64,000 bases of DNA, taken from NCBI GenBank assembly GCA_024743405.1, contig JANSWP010000019.1, positions 1 to 64,000 of the forward strand. Direction: 5' to 3'. The stretch's first letter is position 1, and each line of letters begins with the position of its first letter. Under the pieces are notes generated by a model. It had not been told where the DNA came from, searched no databases, and worked only from the letters and a program-made list of their open reading frames with translations. Below, piece after piece: positions 61,635 through 64,000 of the stretch. The position numbers were made by a program, and so were the translations under genes. This stretch comes from Bacteroidota bacterium. GTDB lineage: Bacteria > Bacteroidota > Bacteroidia > Chitinophagales > Saprospiraceae.

Positions 61635-61698
61635 AATATAATTGGGTGTTCTCATAGTGTGTGGGCTGCCCCAGTTCAAAAGGATTGGGGTAGTTTTT
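61635..61698 (+). ncRNA. Array element copy 4 (putative small RNA)
   Basis: Full conserved block. The stem is CTGCCCCA (61666-61673) / TGGGGTAG (61686-61693) including one G-U pair, then five or more T. An inverted repeat CTGAGA/TCTCAG (about 61609-61626) lies just upstream. Confidence 0.4.
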
Positions 61699-61811
61699 TA
61701 AAAGCATTTACACAAACTGTCACCAGAAAGTAATCAAGATCAAAATAACCAGTTCAAACTCAGTAATGGCTATGATAATAAATGGATTACTGAATAATAT
61801 GAACTTTTATC

Positions 61812-61875
61812 AGATATAATTGGGTGTTCAAATAGTCTGTATGACCAGTCTGTAAAAGGCTGGTTTGTTTTTTCT
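61812..61875 (+). ncRNA. Array element copy 5 (most diverged)
   Basis: TATAATTGGGTGTTC is kept, then AAATAGTCTGTATG. The stem is ACCAGTC (61844-61850) / GGCTGGT (61858-61864) with a T-G pair, followed by TTGTTTTTTCT. It shows that the arm sequence can change completely while pairing is kept. Confidence 0.38.
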
Positions 61876-62164
61876 ATTTGAAAGAATCCCCAGAATCATA
61901 ATTGCTATGATATTCAACCATACATGCTAGGTCAGGAAATTTTTAAGGCAAAAACTATGGAAATCAAATGGTAATTAATTTATTCCATTTTTTTAGGGAT
62001 AAGAATATGAATTGTCTCAATAGGCTAAGTACCTATTTGAGGCAATTTTATTTATATAGCTGATATAAATCAATATATATTAAAATATTAATCACTAGTT
62101 ACTACGTTTTTTTTTAAGTATTTGCGTTTGTTATGACAAATGTTACCAATCAAAAACAATCGCA

Positions 62165-62632
62165 ATGTCAAATCAATATCAATGTAAATACCTCACAAAA
62201 TCTAAACTGAAAACCTTCCTTGCAATAGCAAACAGAATCATACCTGAGGATGAGTTTTCTAAAGGGGGCGGCACAATGCAAACTGCTGGGATTGTGGACT
62301 GGTCAATGGAAAAAATGGATCCCTCTATTCGATCACAAGTGTTATTACTTATTTCAGTTATGGAAGTCCTCGGTTTCATTTTTGGACTGAGACCCTTTTC
62401 AAAAAATTCTTCAAAAGCTCAAGATCGGCAATTACGATGGATGGAAAATAATCCAATCCCTCTATTAAGAATGGGGTTTTTTGGATTAAAAACCTTTGTC
62501 TGTATGGGGTATTATACACAAAAAGATGTCTGGGCAACCATGAATTATTCAGGCCCAATTATGAACCAACGGACTTATCCTGACACAACAATTCGCTGGA
62601 TTTGTGATGGTGAGATGGAAGTTGTAGGATAA
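62165..62632 (+). CDS. Gluconate 2-dehydrogenase subunit 3-like small subunit
   Basis: A 155-residue protein. LTKSKLKTFLAIANRIIPEDEFSKGGG is the opening pattern of the gluconate 2-dehydrogenase subunit 3 family, followed by helices (GIVDWSMEKMDPSIRSQVLL) and FFGLKTFVCMGYYTQKDVWA then NYSGP. No Tat or Sec signal was identified, unlike many members, so it may be carried or act inside the cell. Family members are small partners of GMC-type flavoprotein dehydrogenases. The next gene, 40 bp downstream, is such a flavoprotein, so the two form a complex. Substrate unknown. Confidence 0.82.
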   Translation: MSNQYQCKYLTKSKLKTFLAIANRIIPEDEFSKGGGTMQTAGIVDWSMEKMDPSIRSQVLLLISVMEVLGFIFGLRPFSKNSSKAQDRQLRWMENNPIPLLRMGFFGLKTFVCMGYYTQKDVWATMNYSGPIMNQRTYPDTTIRWICDGEMEVVG

Positions 62633-62672
62633 CTTACCTAGATGAACTCTAGCACAAACAAAATAGAATATT

Positions 62673-64000
62673 ATGAAAAATAAATATGACATTATCATCA
62701 TTGGTTCTGGTGCGGGGGGTGGAACCGTTGCCCAAAAATTAATTCCTTTGGCAAAAGACGGTGTCAAAATTGCAATTTTAGAATCTGGACCTTGGTTTGA
62801 AAACGAATATTTTACCCAACGGGAAATAGAGATGTTTGACATCTTTAAGGATCGCGGAGCCTGGCCGACAAAAGATGGGGCTATTACAATAAGTACAGGA
62901 GAAGCTGTAGGTGGTAGTACTTTGATGTACACTGGTGTTACATTTAGATTGTCTGAAGAAGTTTGTAAGGATTGGAATGTGACGGGATTAAATTCAGAGG
63001 ACTTAAAGACAAGATTTGAAAAGTTAGAGAAAGATATCCATGTCATGGAGCCTTCTTCTAATATGGAAAATAATAATAACCGATTTTTTAGAGAAGGTTG
63101 TGAAAAATTAGGAGTACCAATAAATAAAATTCATTTAAACATTAAGCAATGTGAAGGAATGGGTTTTTGTAATTTGGGTTGTGTCAATGGACGGAAGCAA
63201 GGAACGACTGAGGTTCAATTGCCACAAGCTTTAAATTCTGGAATTGAAATCATTCCAAATTGTGAGGTTCGAAAGCTTAAAGATCATAAAATATACGCTC
63301 GAATTAAACCAACTCCAATGGGAACAAAAGGTAGTGATTTGCCAATTGGAGAAATTATTCTTGAAGCTGATAAGGTCATCTTAGCCGGTGGTACAGTTGG
63401 ATCTTCAGCTATCTTATTAAGATCTGGATTTCAGAAAGAATTACCAGCAATAGGCAGATATGTTACCCTTCACCCTGCATTAACGGTTTATGGTTTGCAT
63501 CCTGAAAAAGTAAATGGTCACAAAGGATTTCCAAAGATTTGGTACATAAATGCTTTCTCAAAATCGCGTGGATTTTATTTAGAAACTGCATTTTATTACC
63601 CTTTTGTGACTACTAAAAATCTTGGACTTTGGGGAAAGGACTTGAAATATGTTATGCGAAATTATGAACATTTAATGGCTATTTTAATACTAGCGCATGA
63701 TAAGGCTACTTTTGAAAACCAAGTAGTCCTTGACGGAGATGGTAATGCAAAAATTAAGTATAATGTTTCAAACACTACGATTGAAAAATTATGTCAAGCA
63801 CAAGTTGAAGCTACACGAATCTTTTCTTCATCAGGATGTAAAGAGGCGATAATGCCAGCTGCAAAAAACAATTATTTTGTTATTGATGAAGCAAAAAAGA
63901 AAGGTTTAGACAAATATATCACTTCAAAACATTTCTTGTTAAACAAGGCCCCGATTGCCTCTGCTCACTTACAAGGAGGGTGTAGAATGGGAGATGATCC
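62673..64000 (+). CDS. GMC family oxidoreductase, FAD-dependent (3' truncated by window)
   Basis: At least 442 residues, running off the window end. The N-terminus KYDIIIIGSGAGGGTVAQKL is the FAD-binding GxGxxG fold; ISTGEAVGGSTLMYTGVTFR is the GMC signature 1-type region; KVILAGGTVGSSAILLRSG is typical of the second signature. The last visible residues, SAHLQGGCRMGDDP, match the conserved C-terminal GMC block carrying an active-site His. It forms an operon with the small subunit gene 40 bp upstream and probably oxidises a sugar, alcohol or sterol, passing electrons to the respiratory chain. The substrate cannot be told; the C-terminal end is outside the window. Confidence 0.93.
   Translation, partial: MKNKYDIIIIGSGAGGGTVAQKLIPLAKDGVKIAILESGPWFENEYFTQREIEMFDIFKDRGAWPTKDGAITISTGEAVGGSTLMYTGVTFRLSEEVCKDWNVTGLNSEDLKTRFEKLEKDIHVMEPSSNMENNNNRFFREGCEKLGVPINKIHLNIKQCEGMGFCNLGCVNGRKQGTTEVQLPQALNSGIEIIPNCEVRKLKDHKIYARIKPTPMGTKGSDLPIGEIILEADKVILAGGTVGSSAILLRSGFQKELPAIGRYVTLHPALTVYGLHPEKVNGHKGFPKIWYINAFSKSRGFYLETAFYYPFVTTKNLGLWGKDLKYVMRNYEHLMAILILAHDKATFENQVVLDGDGNAKIKYNVSNTTIEKLCQAQVEATRIFSSSGCKEAIMPAAKNNYFVIDEAKKKGLDKYITSKHFLLNKAPIASAHLQGGCRMGDD

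Larger units (their letters stand above)
61102..61875 (+). repeat. Five-copy array of structured elements: conserved 5' block plus variable hairpin
   Basis: Each unit has a conserved block (TATAATTGGGTGTTCTCATA then GTGTGTGGG in copies 1, 2 and 4) followed by a hairpin and a T-rich tail. Copies start at about 61102, 61292, 61386, 61635 and 61812 in the same direction, with unrelated spacers of about 35-180 bp. Hairpin arms differ yet stay paired: CTACCCC/GGGGTAG, ACTAGCCC/GGGCTAGT, CTACCC/GGGTAG, CTGCCCCA/TGGGGTAG, ACCAGTC/GGCTGGT. The TATAATTG part is one base from the TAnnTTTG box, so each unit may be a tiny transcript with promoter and terminator. No family recognised. Confidence 0.7.
60732..62164. 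other. 1.4-kb gene-free region holding a five-copy repeat array
   Basis: No credible protein gene on either strand. Left to right: the lipocalin-like promoter; a hairpin TTGCGA/TCGCAA (60998-61017) followed by two AAAAGGAG sequences; five copies of a 60-70 bp structured element (61102-61875); an isolated imperfect hairpin (about 62010-62047, arms AATTGTCTCAATAGG and CCTATTTGAGGCAATT); then the promoter region of the oxidoreductase genes. Confidence 0.7.

Noticed and set aside
61102-61875. CRISPR array
   Set aside because: Spacing between the five copies varies from about 100 to 245 bp, the repeated block is followed by a variable hairpin, and no cas gene is in the window.
61102-61875. Integron cassette array with attC sites
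   Set aside because: The elements lack the R' GTTRRRY and R'' RYYYAAC core sites, spacers hold no gene cassettes, and there is no integrase.

Overview
The window is an AT-rich stretch of chromosome from a member of the Bacteroidota, most likely a marine or environmental Saprospiria-like lineage (the class is inference). Support for the phylum: four proteins with type IX secretion (T9SS) sorting domains (types A and B); a bacillithiol-type deacetylase; a LytTR response regulator and a LytS-type propeller kinase; an FG-GAP/UnbV lipoprotein; a tricorn-like S41 peptidase; and repeated Bacteroidota-type -7 promoter boxes (TAnnTTTG) in front of many genes. Shine-Dalgarno sequences are scarce. No rRNA, tRNA, CRISPR array, prophage or intact insertion sequence was seen.

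Layout. 0-2.6 kb: an O-acylation locus for a surface polysaccharide (tail of an SGNH hydrolase, an AlgI-like MBOAT protein, a membrane-anchored SGNH-like partner). 2.6-9.6 kb: LytTR regulator, bshB1, an AhpD-like protein, a large FG-GAP/UnbV lipoprotein and a DUF6794 protein, with a MITE-like element at 4.37-4.57 kb. 9.8-21.6 kb: a 54-residue Cys/Lys-rich protein, topA, a propeller histidine kinase, a DnaQ/GIY-YIG fusion, a NamZ-type muramidase, pbpC and a DUF2795 protein. 21.9-31 kb, almost all on the minus strand: a VWA/coiled-coil membrane pair, folD, an SCP2 protein, a lipase-like hydrolase, a fatty acid desaturase and the tricorn-like peptidase. 31.3-33.1 kb: helical lipoprotein, SCO protein and cytochrome c, probably an operon for respiratory copper/redox handling. 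33.2-44.6 kb: two giant T9SS type B adhesin-like proteins around an NTF2-like lipoprotein, purB and transketolase. 44.7-52.8 kb: sucC, an M15-like membrane protein, an aminotransferase, a methyltransferase, deoxynucleoside kinase with folK, and DinB/TetR/hydrolase. 53-57 kb: two tandem paralogous Asp-box T9SS proteins. 57.4-60.7 kb: a small membrane protein, dnaG and a lipocalin-like protein with helical repeats. 60.7-62.1 kb: a 1.4 kb gene-free region. 62.2 kb to the end: a two-subunit GMC oxidoreductase, cut by the window edge.

Most genes are ordinary core or envelope functions. The most unusual signal is in the gene-free region: five irregularly spaced copies (61.10-61.87 kb) of a 60-70 bp element. 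Each has a nearly invariant 5' block of about 30 bp followed by a hairpin whose arms change sequence from copy to copy yet stay complementary, ending in T-rich sequence. That pattern fits a family of small RNA genes with intrinsic terminators, or a structure-selected mobile element. Other points to check are a start codon buried in a 12-bp hairpin (T9SS gene near 44.5 kb), several operator-like palindromes, the 12-bp terminal inverted repeats near 4.4 kb, and a probable leaderless folK transcript.
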